Origin: Stutzerimonas stutzeri
GTDB lineage: Bacteria; Pseudomonadota; Gammaproteobacteria; Pseudomonadales; Pseudomonadaceae
NCBI RefSeq assembly: GCF_024448695.1
Contig: NZ_JAMOHY010000003.1
Coordinates: 124,001-188,000, forward strand
Reading direction: 5' to 3'
Length of the DNA: 64,000 nt
The position numbers and the translations under genes were made by a program. A model generated the notes under the pieces. It saw only the letters and a list, made by a program, of their open reading frames with translations, ran no database searches and was not told where the DNA came from. Shown one piece after another: positions 53,338-64,000 of this stretch. The first letter of the stretch is position 1; every line of letters starts with the position of its first letter.

Positions 53338-54831
53338 ATGACCACCCTGACTCTCGCCGACTGGCAACAGCGCGCACGCGACCTGCATATCGAGGGGCGG
53401 GCCTTTATTCAGGGTGAATGCAGCGCCTCCCTAGCCGGGGCTACGTTCGACTGCATCAGCCCCATCGATGGCCGGGTGCTGGCGCAGGTGGCCAGCTGCG
53501 ACGCTGCCGATGCCGAGCGGGCGGTGCTCAGTGCACGAACGGCCTTCGAGTCCGGTGTCTGGTCACGGCAGGCGCCGGCCAAGCGCAAGGCGGTGATGAT
53601 CCGTTTCGCCGATCTGCTGGAAGCTCATGCCGAAGAGCTGGCATTGCTGGAAACCCTCGACATGGGCAAACCGATCGGTGACTCGCTGGCGGTGGACATC
53701 CCGGGCGCGGCGCGAGCGTTGCGCTGGTCCGGCGAGGCCATCGACAAGATCTACGACGAGGTGGCGGCCACGCCCCATGACCAGCTGGGCTTGGTGACCC
53801 GCGAGCCGGTCGGCGTGGTGGCGGCCATCGTGCCCTGGAATTTCCCGCTGATGATGGCCTGCTGGAAGCTCGGCCCGGCCTTGGCCACCGGCAACTCGGT
53901 GGTGCTCAAGCCCTCCGAGAAGTCGCCGCTGAGTGCCATTCGCATGGCGCAGCTGGCGATCGAGGCCGGTATCCCGGCCGGCGTGCTCAACGTGCTGCCG
54001 GGCTACGGCCATACCGTCGGCAAGGCGCTGGCGCTGCACATGGATGTCGATACCCTGGTCTTCACCGGCTCCACGCGAGTCGCCAAGCAGCTGATGATCC
54101 ATGCCGGCGAATCGAACATGAAGCGCGTCTGGCTGGAAGCCGGTGGCAAGAGCCCGAACATCGTCTTTGCCGATGCGCCGGACCTGCAGGCCGCTGCCGA
54201 AGCGGCTGCCGGCGCTATCGCCTTCAATCAGGGCGAGGTGTGCACGGCCGGCTCGCGGCTGCTGGTAGAGCGTTCGGTCAAGGAGCGCTTTCTGCCGATG
54301 GTGGTCGAGGCGCTCAAGGGCTGGCGCCCAGGCAATCCACTGGACCCTGCGACCAATGTCGGCGCGCTGGTGGACAATCAGCAGCTGAATACCGTGCTCG
54401 GTTACATCGACGCTGGTCGCAACGAGGGCGCTCAGGTGCTGATCGGTGGCCGGCGCACGCTGGAGGAAACCGGCGGGCTGTACGTCGAGCCGACTATCTT
54501 CGATGGTGTCAGCAACGCGATGAAGATCGCCCAGGAAGAAATCTTCGGCCCGGTGCTGTCGGTGATCACCTTCGATACCGCCGAAGAAGCGATTGCGATT
54601 GCCAACGACACGCCCTACGGCCTGGCTGCGGCGGTGTGGACTGCCGACCTCTCCAAGGCCCATCGCACCGCACGGGCGCTGCGTGCCGGCAGCGTGTGGG
54701 TCAACCAGTACGACGGTGGCGACATGACTGCTCCCTTTGGTGGCTTCAAGCAGTCCGGCAACGGTCGCGACAAGTCGCTGCATGCCTTCGACAAGTACAC
54801 CGAATTGAAGGCGACCTGGATTCAGCTGTAG
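53338..54831 (+). CDS. kauB: Aldehyde dehydrogenase KauB (polyamine/omega-amino aldehydes)
   Basis: A 497-residue NAD(P)+ aldehyde dehydrogenase with VPWNFPLMMACWKLGPALATG, the catalytic glutamate in WLEAGGKSPN, the catalytic cysteine in FNQGEVCTAGSR and the C-terminal GGFKQSGNGRDKS. Sequence and neighbourhood (transaminase, rpmBG) match KauB/PuuC, which oxidises aminoaldehydes from putrescine, agmatine and related amines. The start is ATG 53338 with GAGGA upstream; the 13 codons of open frame before it are not used. The 198-nt divergent gap is AT-rich and must hold both promoters. Confidence 0.9.
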   Translation: MTTLTLADWQQRARDLHIEGRAFIQGECSASLAGATFDCISPIDGRVLAQVASCDAADAERAVLSARTAFESGVWSRQAPAKRKAVMIRFADLLEAHAEELALLETLDMGKPIGDSLAVDIPGAARALRWSGEAIDKIYDEVAATPHDQLGLVTREPVGVVAAIVPWNFPLMMACWKLGPALATGNSVVLKPSEKSPLSAIRMAQLAIEAGIPAGVLNVLPGYGHTVGKALALHMDVDTLVFTGSTRVAKQLMIHAGESNMKRVWLEAGGKSPNIVFADAPDLQAAAEAAAGAIAFNQGEVCTAGSRLLVERSVKERFLPMVVEALKGWRPGNPLDPATNVGALVDNQQLNTVLGYIDAGRNEGAQVLIGGRRTLEETGGLYVEPTIFDGVSNAMKIAQEEIFGPVLSVITFDTAEEAIAIANDTPYGLAAAVWTADLSKAHRTARALRAGSVWVNQYDGGDMTAPFGGFKQSGNGRDKSLHAFDKYTELKATWIQL

Positions 54832-54999
54832 CGGCAGTCCGAGAGCGATCAGGCTGGAAGCTGCCCCCTTCGGCGATCCACAAGGGTGGTTCTCGGCTTT
54901 ACATATTCCGTGGGACCGCTCTGGACCGATCTATCCGGGGATGCTGGAAGCCTTGCTATATCCGTGTGCGGTGAAACAGTTTTCGGGCGCGATAACGAC

Positions 55000-55025
55000 A
55001 AAAGGAGAGCCTTGGCTCTCCTTTT
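55000..55025. terminator. Bidirectional terminator between kauB and argB
   Basis: AAAAGGAGAGC and GCTCTCCTTTT form an 11-bp perfect stem with a 4-nt loop, 23 nt past the argB stop on its downstream side. The A/T ends act as a T-run on either strand. The remaining 54832-54999 gap shows no gene. Confidence 0.85.
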
Positions 55026-55048
55026 GTCTTTGTGCGAAGGCTGCGAAA

Positions 55049-55966
<918 letters not shown>

Positions 55967-58552
55967 TCAGAACGGCAGTTTGAGATCAGGCGCGACAGTA
56001 TAAAGCTGAGCGCGGAAGACGTCCTGTATGCGCTTGAGCTCGCCCTCGCTTTCGGCCTCGAAGCGTAGCACCAGCACCGGTGTGGTGTTGGAGGCGCGCA
56101 CCAGGCCCCAGCCTTTCGGATAATCGACCCGCAGGCCATCGAGCGTGGTGACGCTGGCTTCGCCCCACTGTGCGTCGCGCTGCAAGGTCTCGATGATGGT
56201 GAACTTGCTCTCTTCGGTAACGGCGATGTTGATTTCCGGCGTCGACAGGTCGTTGGGGAAGGCGGCGAATACCTGCTCGGCCGTGCGCTTGTCCTGGCTG
56301 AGGATCTCCAGCAGCCGCGCGGCGCTGTAGATGCCGTCATCGAAGCCGTACCAGCGCTCCTTGAAGAAGATATGGCCGCTCATCTCGCCGGCCAGCAGGG
56401 CGCCGGTCTCCTTCATTTTCTTCTTGATCAGCGAGTGCCCGGTCTTCCACATTACCGGGCGACCGCCATAGCCGCTGATCAGGGGTGTCAGACGGCGCGT
56501 GCATTTGACGTCGAAGATGATGTCGGCACCGGGGTTGCGTGAAACCACATCCTTGGCGAAGAGCATCAACAGGCGGTCGGGGTAGATCACGGTGCCGGTG
56601 TTGGTCACCACACCGACGCGGTCACCGTCGCCATCGAAGGCCAGACCCAGGTCGGCGTTCTCGGACTTGACCTTGGCAATCAGGTCCTCGAGATTTTCCA
56701 GCTTGCCCGGGTCCGGATGATGATTGGGGAAGTTGCCGTCGACATCGCAGAACAGCGGTATGACCTTGCAGCCCAGGGCTTCGATCAGTTGCGGGGCGAT
56801 CACGCCGGCGACACCGTTGCCGCAGTCGACCACCACCTTCATCGGCTTGGCCAGCGCGATGTCCTCGCGGATGCGCTTGAAATAGCGGTCCAGCACGTCG
56901 ATCTGCTCGGCCTGGCCGACACCTTCGGCCAGGTCGTTGTTCTCGATGCGCAGGCGCAGCGCCTGGATCTGCTCGTTGGCCAGGGTGTCGCCAGCAATCA
57001 CGATCTTGAAGCCGTTGTAGTCCGGCGGGTTGTGGCTGCCGGTGAGCATTACACCTGATTTGCCGGCCAGCACGTTGGCGGCGTAATAGAGCACCGGAGT
57101 CGGCACCATGCCGACGTCGCTGACGCTGCAGCCGCTGTCCACCAGGCCCTGAATCAGGTGCTCGACCAGCTCGGGGCCGGAGAGTCGGCCATCGCGGCCT
57201 ACCGATACATTCGGCTCGCCCTTGGCGAGGCTTTCGGAGCCGACGGCGCGACCGACCCAGTACGCGGTTTCCGTGGTCAGGCTGTCGCCGACCACACCGC
57301 GAATGTCGTAGGCGCGAAAAATGCTGGCGGGTAGTTTCGGGGCTTTTGGGGCGTTCATTGCGGTTTCTCGCTCCTTCGTATCGAGGCCCAACCAATCCTG
57401 GTCCTCGTCGAGAATGTCAATGTCGAGAATATCGGTGTTTTGAAACAAGGGATCGACGTACTCGGTGGATGGGGTCTGGCGCGCGGCGGGCTGCGCTGCG
57501 ACGCTGGCTTTGGGTGTGGCCATTGCCGTGCCGCGCTGTGACAGGCGGGCCAGATTCCTGGCCAGCGCATCAAGCGCCGGCAGGCTCAAGGTCGGAGTTT
57601 TGATGGTCTTGCCATTGGAGAGTTCCTGCAGCATCTGCCCCAGGTGCGTGACATCTTCACGCAGGCGGCGCTGCTGCGCGCCCAGTACCAGCTGCAGGCC
57701 CAGCAGCAGCCCGCAAAGTGCCGCCAGCACAGCACCCAGCAGCAGCGCGGGGGAGAGTGACATGACGCCTGGCTGCCCCGCCGGCAGAAAACTGAGCGTC
57801 CAGTTGGGGTTGCCGCTTTGCAGGGTGATGGCCTGATCATCCAGCCCGGCGCCGCCGCGCTGTGTCAGCAGTTGCGCGGGTGCGTTGGGGAACTGTTGCA
57901 CCAGACGCAACTGCCCCGCTTCGGCTGGCAGGCTCGGCAGTGTGGCCAGCAGGCGATCAAGGCTGATCACCCGCAAGAGCGTGCCCTGGGCCGGTTGTTG
58001 AGGATCTGAATGCAGCGCTACGGCACTGTAGACCAGCCAGCGATTGCCCACGCGAAAGGCTTCGGGGGCGGGTGGCGGACCGCTTTCGGCGCGTTGCAGG
58101 ATATCCAGCGCGGCAAAATTGAGTGGGCCGGGTCGTTCGGAATTCTGCCGCGCCTGACCGCGTCGGCTGAGATGGACGTCGACGACGCCCTCATGCCGGA
58201 TCAGCGCCTGCTCGGCGGCGCGCACACGCTCGGGTTGCCCGCTGAGCAGGGCTTCGAGCAATTGCGGGTCGCTTGCGATGCTGCGGGTGTCATTGGCAAG
58301 GTGACGCAAGGCCTGTGCAAGGGCTGACGCCTGGCTCTGGCCCCAGGCCTGCGCCAGTTGCGCAGCTTGTTGCTGCTGTGCGGATTGATAGGCAAGCCAC
58401 AACAAAGCTGTGGCCACCGCGAACCCGATCAGGCCGGCCAGCAGGCCGGGCGTCAGGGCGCCGAGGCCCAGCGGTCGGCGGGCGGGTGACGAAGTGGTTT
58501 CGGCGGGATTGAGTACGCCGGTGTCCTTGGCGGTGCGCTTGAAGAGTTTCAT
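55967..58552 (-). CDS. algC: Phosphomannomutase/phosphoglucomutase AlgC, long membrane-anchored form
   Basis: Interconverts mannose or glucose 1- and 6-phosphates for alginate, LPS, Psl/Pel and rhamnolipid precursors. The C-terminal 463 residues, from an internal ATG at 57358, equal the classical AlgC: phospho-serine S108 in TGSHNP, metal loop FDGDGDR, and GEMSGHIFF. The open frame continues upstream for 398 codons, giving 861 residues with two membrane helices (about 33-55 and 265-290) around a periplasmic domain, then a linker. Codon use and domain layout show the extension is real coding sequence. A weak GGAG lies 13 nt before the internal ATG, so a short form may also be made. Confidence 0.94.
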   Translation of the reverse strand: MKLFKRTAKDTGVLNPAETTSSPARRPLGLGALTPGLLAGLIGFAVATALLWLAYQSAQQQQAAQLAQAWGQSQASALAQALRHLANDTRSIASDPQLLEALLSGQPERVRAAEQALIRHEGVVDVHLSRRGQARQNSERPGPLNFAALDILQRAESGPPPAPEAFRVGNRWLVYSAVALHSDPQQPAQGTLLRVISLDRLLATLPSLPAEAGQLRLVQQFPNAPAQLLTQRGGAGLDDQAITLQSGNPNWTLSFLPAGQPGVMSLSPALLLGAVLAALCGLLLGLQLVLGAQQRRLREDVTHLGQMLQELSNGKTIKTPTLSLPALDALARNLARLSQRGTAMATPKASVAAQPAARQTPSTEYVDPLFQNTDILDIDILDEDQDWLGLDTKERETAMNAPKAPKLPASIFRAYDIRGVVGDSLTTETAYWVGRAVGSESLAKGEPNVSVGRDGRLSGPELVEHLIQGLVDSGCSVSDVGMVPTPVLYYAANVLAGKSGVMLTGSHNPPDYNGFKIVIAGDTLANEQIQALRLRIENNDLAEGVGQAEQIDVLDRYFKRIREDIALAKPMKVVVDCGNGVAGVIAPQLIEALGCKVIPLFCDVDGNFPNHHPDPGKLENLEDLIAKVKSENADLGLAFDGDGDRVGVVTNTGTVIYPDRLLMLFAKDVVSRNPGADIIFDVKCTRRLTPLISGYGGRPVMWKTGHSLIKKKMKETGALLAGEMSGHIFFKERWYGFDDGIYSAARLLEILSQDKRTAEQVFAAFPNDLSTPEINIAVTEESKFTIIETLQRDAQWGEASVTTLDGLRVDYPKGWGLVRASNTTPVLVLRFEAESEGELKRIQDVFRAQLYTVAPDLKLPF

Positions 58553-58586
58553 GGGGCTCCTCGGGTCGTCCTGAAAGCGGGGCTGC

Positions 58587-59042
58587 TCAGTGGCTACCGG
58601 AGTGACCGAAGCCGCCGGCGCCGCGGTCGGTGCTGTCGAATTCCGTGACCAGCTCGAACTGTGCCTGAATCACCGGAACCAGCACCAGCTGGGCAATGCG
58701 CTCGCCGATGGCGATGCTGAAGGCGCTCTGGCCGCGGTTCCAGCAGGACACCATCAGTTCGCCCTGGTAGTCCGAATCGATCAGGCCGACCAGGTTGCCC
58801 AGCACGATGCCGTGCTTGTGGCCCAGTCCTGAGCGCGGCAGCACCAGTGCTGCCAGGCCGGGGTCGGCAATATGGATCGACAGCCCGGTGGGAATCAGCA
58901 GGGTCTGGCCCGGCTCCAGGGTCGTATCGGCCTGTAGCATTGCGCGCAGGTCGAGGCCGGCGGAGCCGCTGGTGGCGTATTCGGGCAGTGGGAAATCCTG
59001 GCCGAGACGCGGGTCGAGAATTTTTGCTTGAAGCTTGTGCAT
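58587..59042 (-). CDS. dut: dUTP diphosphatase
   Basis: Hydrolyses dUTP to dUMP, keeping uracil out of DNA. The 151-residue trimeric dUTPase has all five motifs: [29 protein letters not shown] with the catalytic aspartate, RIAQLV and the C-terminal [12 protein letters not shown] that closes over the nucleotide. It lies between coaBC (5-nt gap) and algC (34-nt gap). Confidence 0.98.
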   Translation of the reverse strand: MHKLQAKILDPRLGQDFPLPEYATSGSAGLDLRAMLQADTTLEPGQTLLIPTGLSIHIADPGLAALVLPRSGLGHKHGIVLGNLVGLIDSDYQGELMVSCWNRGQSAFSIAIGERIAQLVLVPVIQAQFELVTEFDSTDRGAGGFGHSGSH

Positions 59043-59047
59043 GGTGG

Positions 59048-60256
59048 TCAGGCCTGCTGAAAACGGTCGGCGATAAAGGCGATCAGCTGACGGGCGATAT
59101 GCCCCTTGCTGGCCTGGCTGAAGCGGGTTTCGTGCTGCTGGCGGTCGATGATGGTGACGGCATTTTCTTCGCTGTTGAAACCGATGCCGGGGTTGGCGAC
59201 ATCATTGGCGACGATCAGGTCGAGATTCTTGTCGCGCAATTTGCGCGTGGCGTACTCCAGCAGGTTCTCGGTTTCGGCGGCAAAGCCGACGCTGAACGGT
59301 CGGTCTTCGCGTCCGGCCAGGGTGGCGAGGATATCGGGATTGCGCACCATCTGCAGGAGCATGCCCTCGCCGCTGGCGGGGTCTTTCTTCAATTTGTGCG
59401 GCGCGACCACTTCCGGTCGGTAATCAGCTACGGCTGCGGCGGCAATGAACAGGTCGCAGGGCATCGCTGCCTCGCAGGCGGCCAGCATGTCGCGGGCGCT
59501 GACCACATCGATGCGTTGCACGCGGTCGGGCGTTGGCAGGAATACCGGGCCAGCCACCAGCGTGACCCGCGCCCCGGCCTCGGCAGCGGCTTCGGCCAGG
59601 GCGAAGCCCATCTTGCCGGAGCTGTGATTGGTGATATAGCGCACCGGATCGATGTTTTCCTGGGTCGGGCCGGCGGTGATCAGCAGGTGCACGCCGGTGA
59701 GCAGGCCATTCTCGAAACAGTCGGCAGCAGCCTGGGCCAGTTCCTCGGCTTCGAGCATGCGCCCCATGCCGACGTCGCCGCAGGCCTGGCTGCCCGAGCC
59801 GGGTCCGAACAGGCGAATGCCGCGTTGTTCCAGTAACTGGCGGTTGGCCTGGGTGGCCGGGTCGGCCCACATGGCCTGATTCATCGCCGGCGCCAGGGCG
59901 ACCGGCGCGTTGGTGGCCAGCACCAGGGTAGTCAGCAGGTCATTGGCCACGCCCTGGGCCAAACGGGCCATGAGGTCGGCGGTGGCCGGCGCGATCAGCA
60001 CCAGATCGGCCCAGCGAGCCAATTCGATATGGCCCATGGCAGCCTCGGCAGCCGGGTCAAGCAGATCGAGATGCACCGGGTGCCCGGAAAGCGCCTGCAG
60101 GGTCAGAGGGGTGATGAATTCGCGGCCACCACTGGTCATCACTACCCGGACTTCAGCGCCCTGATCACGGAGCCGGCGTACCAGCTCTGCACTCTTGTAG
60201 GCGGCAATGCCGCCACCTACACCGAGGACGATGCGTTTACGATAAAGCCGCTGCAT
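59048..60256 (-). CDS. coaBC: Bifunctional phosphopantothenoylcysteine synthetase/decarboxylase
   Basis: Makes 4'-phosphopantetheine in coenzyme A synthesis. The 402-residue protein has the FMN-dependent CoaC domain (about 1-185: [59 protein letters not shown]) and the CTP-dependent CoaB domain (about 186-402: [38 protein letters not shown]). It is the first gene of the leftward coaBC-dut-algC-argB cluster and is divergent from radC. Confidence 0.97.
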   Translation of the reverse strand: MQRLYRKRIVLGVGGGIAAYKSAELVRRLRDQGAEVRVVMTSGGREFITPLTLQALSGHPVHLDLLDPAAEAAMGHIELARWADLVLIAPATADLMARLAQGVANDLLTTLVLATNAPVALAPAMNQAMWADPATQANRQLLEQRGIRLFGPGSGSQACGDVGMGRMLEAEELAQAAADCFENGLLTGVHLLITAGPTQENIDPVRYITNHSSGKMGFALAEAAAEAGARVTLVAGPVFLPTPDRVQRIDVVSARDMLAACEAAMPCDLFIAAAAVADYRPEVVAPHKLKKDPASGEGMLLQMVRNPDILATLAGREDRPFSVGFAAETENLLEYATRKLRDKNLDLIVANDVANPGIGFNSEENAVTIIDRQQHETRFSQASKGHIARQLIAFIADRFQQA

Positions 60257-60375
60257 AGACCTGCCTTATTACGCTGTGAACTGGTTCCGACAAGGGTCGG
60301 ATACAGCCGATAAAAGGTCGATACGATATCACAGCGCCCACAGGGGAGTAGGCGTTCACTCGACAGGGAGGTGAC

Positions 60376-61050
60376 ATGAGTATTCGTGACTGGCCAGCGG
60401 CGGAACGACCACGGGAAAAGCTTCTGCAACAAGGCGCGACGGCCTTGTCCGATGCGGAGTTGCTGGCGATCTTTTTGCGTACCGGCGTAGCCGGCAAGAG
60501 TGCGGTGGATCTGGCGCGCTATCTGCTCAATGAGTTCGGCAGCCTGCGCGCGCTGCTGGAAAGCGATCTGGAGCAGTTCAGTAGCCATCTGGGTCTTGGC
60601 CCTGCCAAGTTTGCCCAGCTGCAGGCGGTGCTGGAGATGGCCAGGCGGCATCTGGCCGAGCGCATCCGCCGCGACTCGGCACTGGAGAGCCCGCAGGCGG
60701 TGCGTGATTACCTCAAGGCGCGCCTGCGCCACGAACCGCATGAGCTTTTTGCCTGCCTGTTTCTCGACTCCAAGCACCGGGTACTGGCATTTGAGGTGCT
60801 TTTTCACGGCACTGTCGACGGTGCCAGCGTTTACCCAAGGCAAGTGGTCAAGCGCGCGCTTGCGCAGAACGCGGCAGCGGTGATTCTCACCCACAATCAT
60901 CCCTCGGGCGTGGCCGAGCCGAGTCAGGCCGACCGGCAGCTGACGCGCAAGTTGACGGATGCGCTGGCGTTGATCGATGTGCGGGTGCTTGATCATTTCA
61001 TCGTGGGTGATGGCGAGCCACTGTCGATGGCCGAATACGGCTGGATGTAA
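60376..61050 (+). CDS. radC: RadC-family JAMM/MPN+ protein
   Basis: A 224-residue protein with an N-terminal UPF0758/HhH-type domain ([22 protein letters not shown]) and a C-terminal JAMM metallohydrolase-like domain. The metal motif is in [16 protein letters not shown] (about 174-189). The DNA-repair label is historical; the true activity is unknown. It starts after a GGAGG and is divergent from coaBC, its usual position in Pseudomonas. Confidence 0.95.
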   Translation: MSIRDWPAAERPREKLLQQGATALSDAELLAIFLRTGVAGKSAVDLARYLLNEFGSLRALLESDLEQFSSHLGLGPAKFAQLQAVLEMARRHLAERIRRDSALESPQAVRDYLKARLRHEPHELFACLFLDSKHRVLAFEVLFHGTVDGASVYPRQVVKRALAQNAAAVILTHNHPSGVAEPSQADRQLTRKLTDALALIDVRVLDHFIVGDGEPLSMAEYGWM

Positions 61051-61163
61051 GGCTGGGGCGGAAAAGCCAGTTTTATACTGGCCATTTGCGACCAAGGGAC
61101 GATTGCCGATTGACGACGGAGGTGAGTACAAGGAATGACACCAAACAGAAAAAGAGGCCGTTC

Positions 61164-62729
61164 ATGAGCCCTGCCTTACGCCTTCACCCCAAGGCCTGCC
61201 TGTTGCATGCAACGACATTGCTGGGGTTGCTGATCCTTCATGGCTGGAGGGAGCTGCCGCTCCAGCTGCTGGCCCCTTTGCTGTTGCTGCTCGGCCTCTG
61301 GCCGTGGTTTGTGCCCTGGCGTGCCCCGACCGGCGAAGGGCAGGCCGCCACCGAGAGCCAGGATTTTGCCGAGCTGAGCAAGAACCTCTCGCGGCATACC
61401 TGCCACAACGCCTTGTCGGCGGCCCAGGTGTCCTTCAGTGCCGAGCAACTGGCCGCACGCCTGCACTCCCAGCTGGCAGCGATCAGCGAGATCGCCAATG
61501 GCGCCGAGGCGATGACCGTTACCGAACAGGACAGCGCCGCCCGTGCCCAGCAGGCACTGGAGGCCGCCGAAGCCGTACGGCGCAGCAGTGACACCGGGCG
61601 CAACGAGCTGCAGCAGGCCATCGAACGCATGCAGCGACTCAGTGCGCAGACCGAGGCCAGTCGCGAGCTGCTCGACGGGCTTTCGACGCGCACCGAAGAA
61701 ATCAGACAGATCACCGAGGTGATCCAGTCCATCGCCAGTCAGACCAACCTGCTCGCACTCAATGCCGCCATCGAGGCCGCGCGTGCGGGCGAGACCGGTC
61801 GTGGCTTCGCGGTGGTGGCCGACGAGGTGCGCAACCTGGCCGGGCGCACCAGTAGCGCTACCGAAGAAGTCGGGCGGATGGTCGGTGATATCCGCGCCCA
61901 GAGCGAGGCGGTGGTCAGCCATATCCAGAAACAGGCCAGCGAGCTCGATGGGGCCGCTGCACAGGTGGCCGGCACGGGCGTGCAACTGACGGATATCGCC
62001 CAGCTGGCCGCCAGCGTTGAAGCCCAGGTGGCCGAAATCACCGCCGGGACCAGCAGCAACCATGAGCGGCTTGCGCACCTGTTTACCGCCGTGGATCAGC
62101 TACGTGCCGATGCGCTCGACAGCGAGAAACAGACCAGCCAGCTGGAACAGTCGGCGGAAAAGCTGGTTGGCCAAGCCGAGGCGGTCAGCGAACAGCTGGC
62201 CGAAGTGCAGCTGGATGACTATCACCAGCGCATCTTCGATCTGGCGCGCGAAGGAGCGGCGACCATCAGTGCGCGCTTCGAGGCGGACCTCGAGGCCGGG
62301 CGGCTGAGCGTCGAGGATCTCTTCGACCGTGATTACAAGGCGCAGCCGGGTACCGATCCGACGCGTTACCACACCCGGTTCGATCGCTATGCCGATGAAG
62401 TGCTGCCGGCAATCCAGGAGCCGCTGCTCGACCGTAACGATGCGCTGGTGTATGCCATCGCCATTACGCCGGATGGCTATGTGCCGACCCACAACCGGGC
62501 GTTCAGTCAGCCGCCGGTAGGTGATCCGGTGGTGGACAGGGTCAGGAGCCGCAGCAAGCGCCTGTTCAATGACCGTACCGGCGGGCGTTGCGGCAGCCAT
62601 CAGCGCAAGGTGCTGCTACAGACCTACAGCCGCGATACCGGCGAACTGATGCACGATCTGTCAGTGCCGATCATGGTGCGCGGCCGTCACTGGGGCGGCT
62701 TGCGTCTGGGGTATCGCCCAGAGCCGTAG
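61164..62729 (+). CDS. Methyl-accepting chemotaxis protein with C-terminal sensor domain
   Basis: A 521-residue receptor with an unusual order. Two N-terminal membrane helices (about 11-32 and 33-50) join by a short turn, so there is no large periplasmic domain and no HAMP. The signalling domain follows (about 85-355), with the hairpin tip [20 protein letters not shown] and [19 protein letters not shown]-terminal domain (about 365-521: [47 protein letters not shown]) resembles a Cache/PAS-type sensor, here cytoplasmic. The start is ATG 61164 with AGAGG upstream; the longer frame is unlikely. Confidence 0.88.
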   Translation: MSPALRLHPKACLLHATTLLGLLILHGWRELPLQLLAPLLLLLGLWPWFVPWRAPTGEGQAATESQDFAELSKNLSRHTCHNALSAAQVSFSAEQLAARLHSQLAAISEIANGAEAMTVTEQDSAARAQQALEAAEAVRRSSDTGRNELQQAIERMQRLSAQTEASRELLDGLSTRTEEIRQITEVIQSIASQTNLLALNAAIEAARAGETGRGFAVVADEVRNLAGRTSSATEEVGRMVGDIRAQSEAVVSHIQKQASELDGAAAQVAGTGVQLTDIAQLAASVEAQVAEITAGTSSNHERLAHLFTAVDQLRADALDSEKQTSQLEQSAEKLVGQAEAVSEQLAEVQLDDYHQRIFDLAREGAATISARFEADLEAGRLSVEDLFDRDYKAQPGTDPTRYHTRFDRYADEVLPAIQEPLLDRNDALVYAIAITPDGYVPTHNRAFSQPPVGDPVVDRVRSRSKRLFNDRTGGRCGSHQRKVLLQTYSRDTGELMHDLSVPIMVRGRHWGGLRLGYRPEP

Positions 62730-62756
62730 GGCCTGGAGCGAGGCAGCCGCAGCGCC

Positions 62757-63503
62757 TCAGTGGGTGAGCGTCATCCACTGGTCGCTGAGGCTGCGCGCGT
62801 GACGGTCAACCATGATCGGTGCGAACGCGCGTCCCGAGGCGGTATTGAAGCTGTTGCTGCCGCTGTTCATGTCGGCGAGCGCGGTCTTGAGAAAGCTCCA
62901 GCGGGTTTTCAGCCTGGCCACGGCGGGGTTGGCCTTGCCGTCCAGTACGGCCAACTGCTCGTCGATGGAGGGCACCAGCCGGCGTTCGTCCTGCCCCAGA
63001 TAGGTTTCCGGCTGCTCGCGAGCGATCTCGAAGGAGCCGATATAGGCACGACTCAGGTACTGCACCGTCAGGTATTCCACCTTGGCGGGCAGTTCGGCCT
63101 GGGCATCGGCGCCCTGCTGGTTGCGCACGGCACTCAGGAAGTCGCGTAGCGCCTTGCTCATCTGGAGTGTCCAGCCCCAGGGCACGTCCTCCTCCTCACG
63201 GCCGAATCCGGCGCCTTCGCGCAGCGTGTCCTGCAGGATCTGATGCAGCGCGCGCAGCTCGTCGTTCGTGCCGGGATGGTTTCCCAGGGCGGTGTTCAAC
63301 GCGGACAGATCGCTCTCCAGCCGTTTCAGATGAGCCTGCTGGAAGCCCTCGCCGCGATAGAGCAGCAGGCTGCTGGTCGCCCGATTGGCATGGACCTGCA
63401 TGCTTTCCAGAGCCGTGAAGGTTTGAGCATGGACGGGATTGAGCAGGCTCGGCAGCCAGCCAATCAACAGAACAACCAGCCATATCCATCTACGTGGGTG
63501 CAT
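62757..63503 (-). CDS. Exported helical protein of unknown function
   Basis: A 248-residue precursor with a clear signal peptide (MHPRRWIWLVVLLIGWLPSL..., likely cut after VHA). The mature part is mainly helical (ALESMQVHANRATSSLLLYRG, then several amphipathic helices), without cysteines. No named family is recognised. It is convergent with the MCP gene, 27 nt apart, and has AAAGGAG about 4-5 nt before the ATG. The 184-nt gap upstream (63504-63687) shows no gene. Confidence 0.8.
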   Translation of the reverse strand: MHPRRWIWLVVLLIGWLPSLLNPVHAQTFTALESMQVHANRATSSLLLYRGEGFQQAHLKRLESDLSALNTALGNHPGTNDELRALHQILQDTLREGAGFGREEEDVPWGWTLQMSKALRDFLSAVRNQQGADAQAELPAKVEYLTVQYLSRAYIGSFEIAREQPETYLGQDERRLVPSIDEQLAVLDGKANPAVARLKTRWSFLKTALADMNSGSNSFNTASGRAFAPIMVDRHARSLSDQWMTLTH

Positions 63504-63687
63504 GTTGTGCTCCTTTTTTATTGTTATTAGGCAGGTGCCGTCTCTGCGGCCTCAGCGCGCTAGCCTAGTCGGGCAACTGGCACTCTGGTGTCACACCAGG
63601 GAGTGATTTAAGCGGGAACGTCATGTTGAGGCGCAAAATTGGCCGAAATGTCGTGAAGGCTGGCTGTGGCACCCTGATGGGTGCGTG

Positions 63688-64000
63688 CTAGAGCATGCGC
63701 TCCAGGCCGATCACCCTGCTCAGCCAGGCATTGATGCGTCGCCAGGTGCCGCCGGGCTCGCGAGTGAGGACCTGTTGCCGGCCCTCGTCTTCAGCGATCC
63801 AGACCATGCGTCTTTCGCCTTGGTGATCAATCAGACGAACCTCATAGCTCAGCGCCGGTGAGGTCCCTTCGAGCGTCAGCCGGTGAACTTCGCTGGCCAG
63901 TTCGGGGCTGTCGATCAGCACGCCGACCTCGGTATTCCACAGCACCGAGCGCGGGTCGAGGTTCAGCGAGCCGAGGAAAACTTCACGTTGGTCGATCACG
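63688..64000 (-). CDS. Phospholipase D/cardiolipin synthase-type protein (C-terminal end, cut by window edge)
   Basis: The last 104 or so codons of a gene that runs off the right edge. The segment FLGSLNLDPRSVLWNTEVGVLIDSP matches the strand after the second HKD motif of PLD-superfamily phospholipid synthases (ClsC/YmdC type). It ends in a basic helix, WRRINAWLSRVIGLERML. The catalytic HKD residues are outside the window, so activity cannot be judged. Confidence 0.8.
   Translation of the reverse strand, partial: VIDQREVFLGSLNLDPRSVLWNTEVGVLIDSPELASEVHRLTLEGTSPALSYEVRLIDHQGERRMVWIAEDEGRQQVLTREPGGTWRRINAWLSRVIGLERML

Overview
The window is a high-GC chromosomal segment of a Pseudomonas species. 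The evidence is gene content and order: a second zwf beside an RpiR-type regulator, pycR and a two-subunit pyruvate carboxylase; rpmB-rpmG near a transaminase and kauB; argB-algC-dut-coaBC beside radC. All of these are familiar Pseudomonas neighbourhoods. An ectoine/hydroxyectoine operon at the left edge points to a salt-tolerant lineage. Naming the species would need rRNA or whole-genome comparison.

Left part (1-18 kb), housekeeping and carbon metabolism. The ectABC-ectD compatible-solute operon runs leftward and ectD is cut by the window edge. After a 570-bp gap comes zwf, divergent from a HexR-like regulator across a perfect palindromic operator. Next are pycR, facing pycA-pycB across a second palindrome, and a beta-carbonic anhydrase that could supply bicarbonate to pyruvate carboxylase. 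Then follow a hotdog thioesterase, a cysteine-cluster protein, glgP, fbp, a DUF924 gene, phnN and a YqaA-like membrane protein.

Middle (18.3-37 kb), the most unusual region. A leftward block of about 12 genes begins with srfA-srfB-srfC: a membrane protein, an actin/Hsp70-fold ATPase and a dynamin-like GTPase. It continues with a single-pass membrane protein, a periplasmic vWA protein, an ABC ATPase, an FtsX/MacB-type permease, a formylglycine-generating-enzyme-fold protein, two coiled-coil lipoproteins, a membrane-anchored vWA protein and a small membrane protein. The ABC-permease-FGE-lipoprotein set resembles the TagTSRQ signalling module of type VI secretion, but no secretion apparatus or kinase is visible here. 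The first gene and the late vWA gene appear to share an N-terminal module plus membrane anchor. A NYN/LOTUS RNA-binding-type protein and an unknown protein are divergent from this block.

Right of it (37-45 kb) is a type I restriction-modification locus: hsdR, a YhcG/DUF1016 nuclease, hsdM and hsdS. HsdS has AT-rich target-recognition segments. The locus ends with a 21-codon stump that looks like the start of a lost AAA ATPase gene. A lipoprotein gene and tRNA-Arg(CCG) follow.

Right part (45-64 kb): cytochrome b, cytochrome c', gabD, a receiver-HDOD protein, a hydrolase divergent from a TetR regulator, rpmB-rpmG, a transaminase divergent from kauB, the leftward argB-algC-dut-coaBC cluster (algC in its long membrane-anchored form), radC, an MCP with its sensor domain after the signalling domain, an unknown exported protein, and the C-terminal end of a phospholipase D/cardiolipin synthase-type gene.
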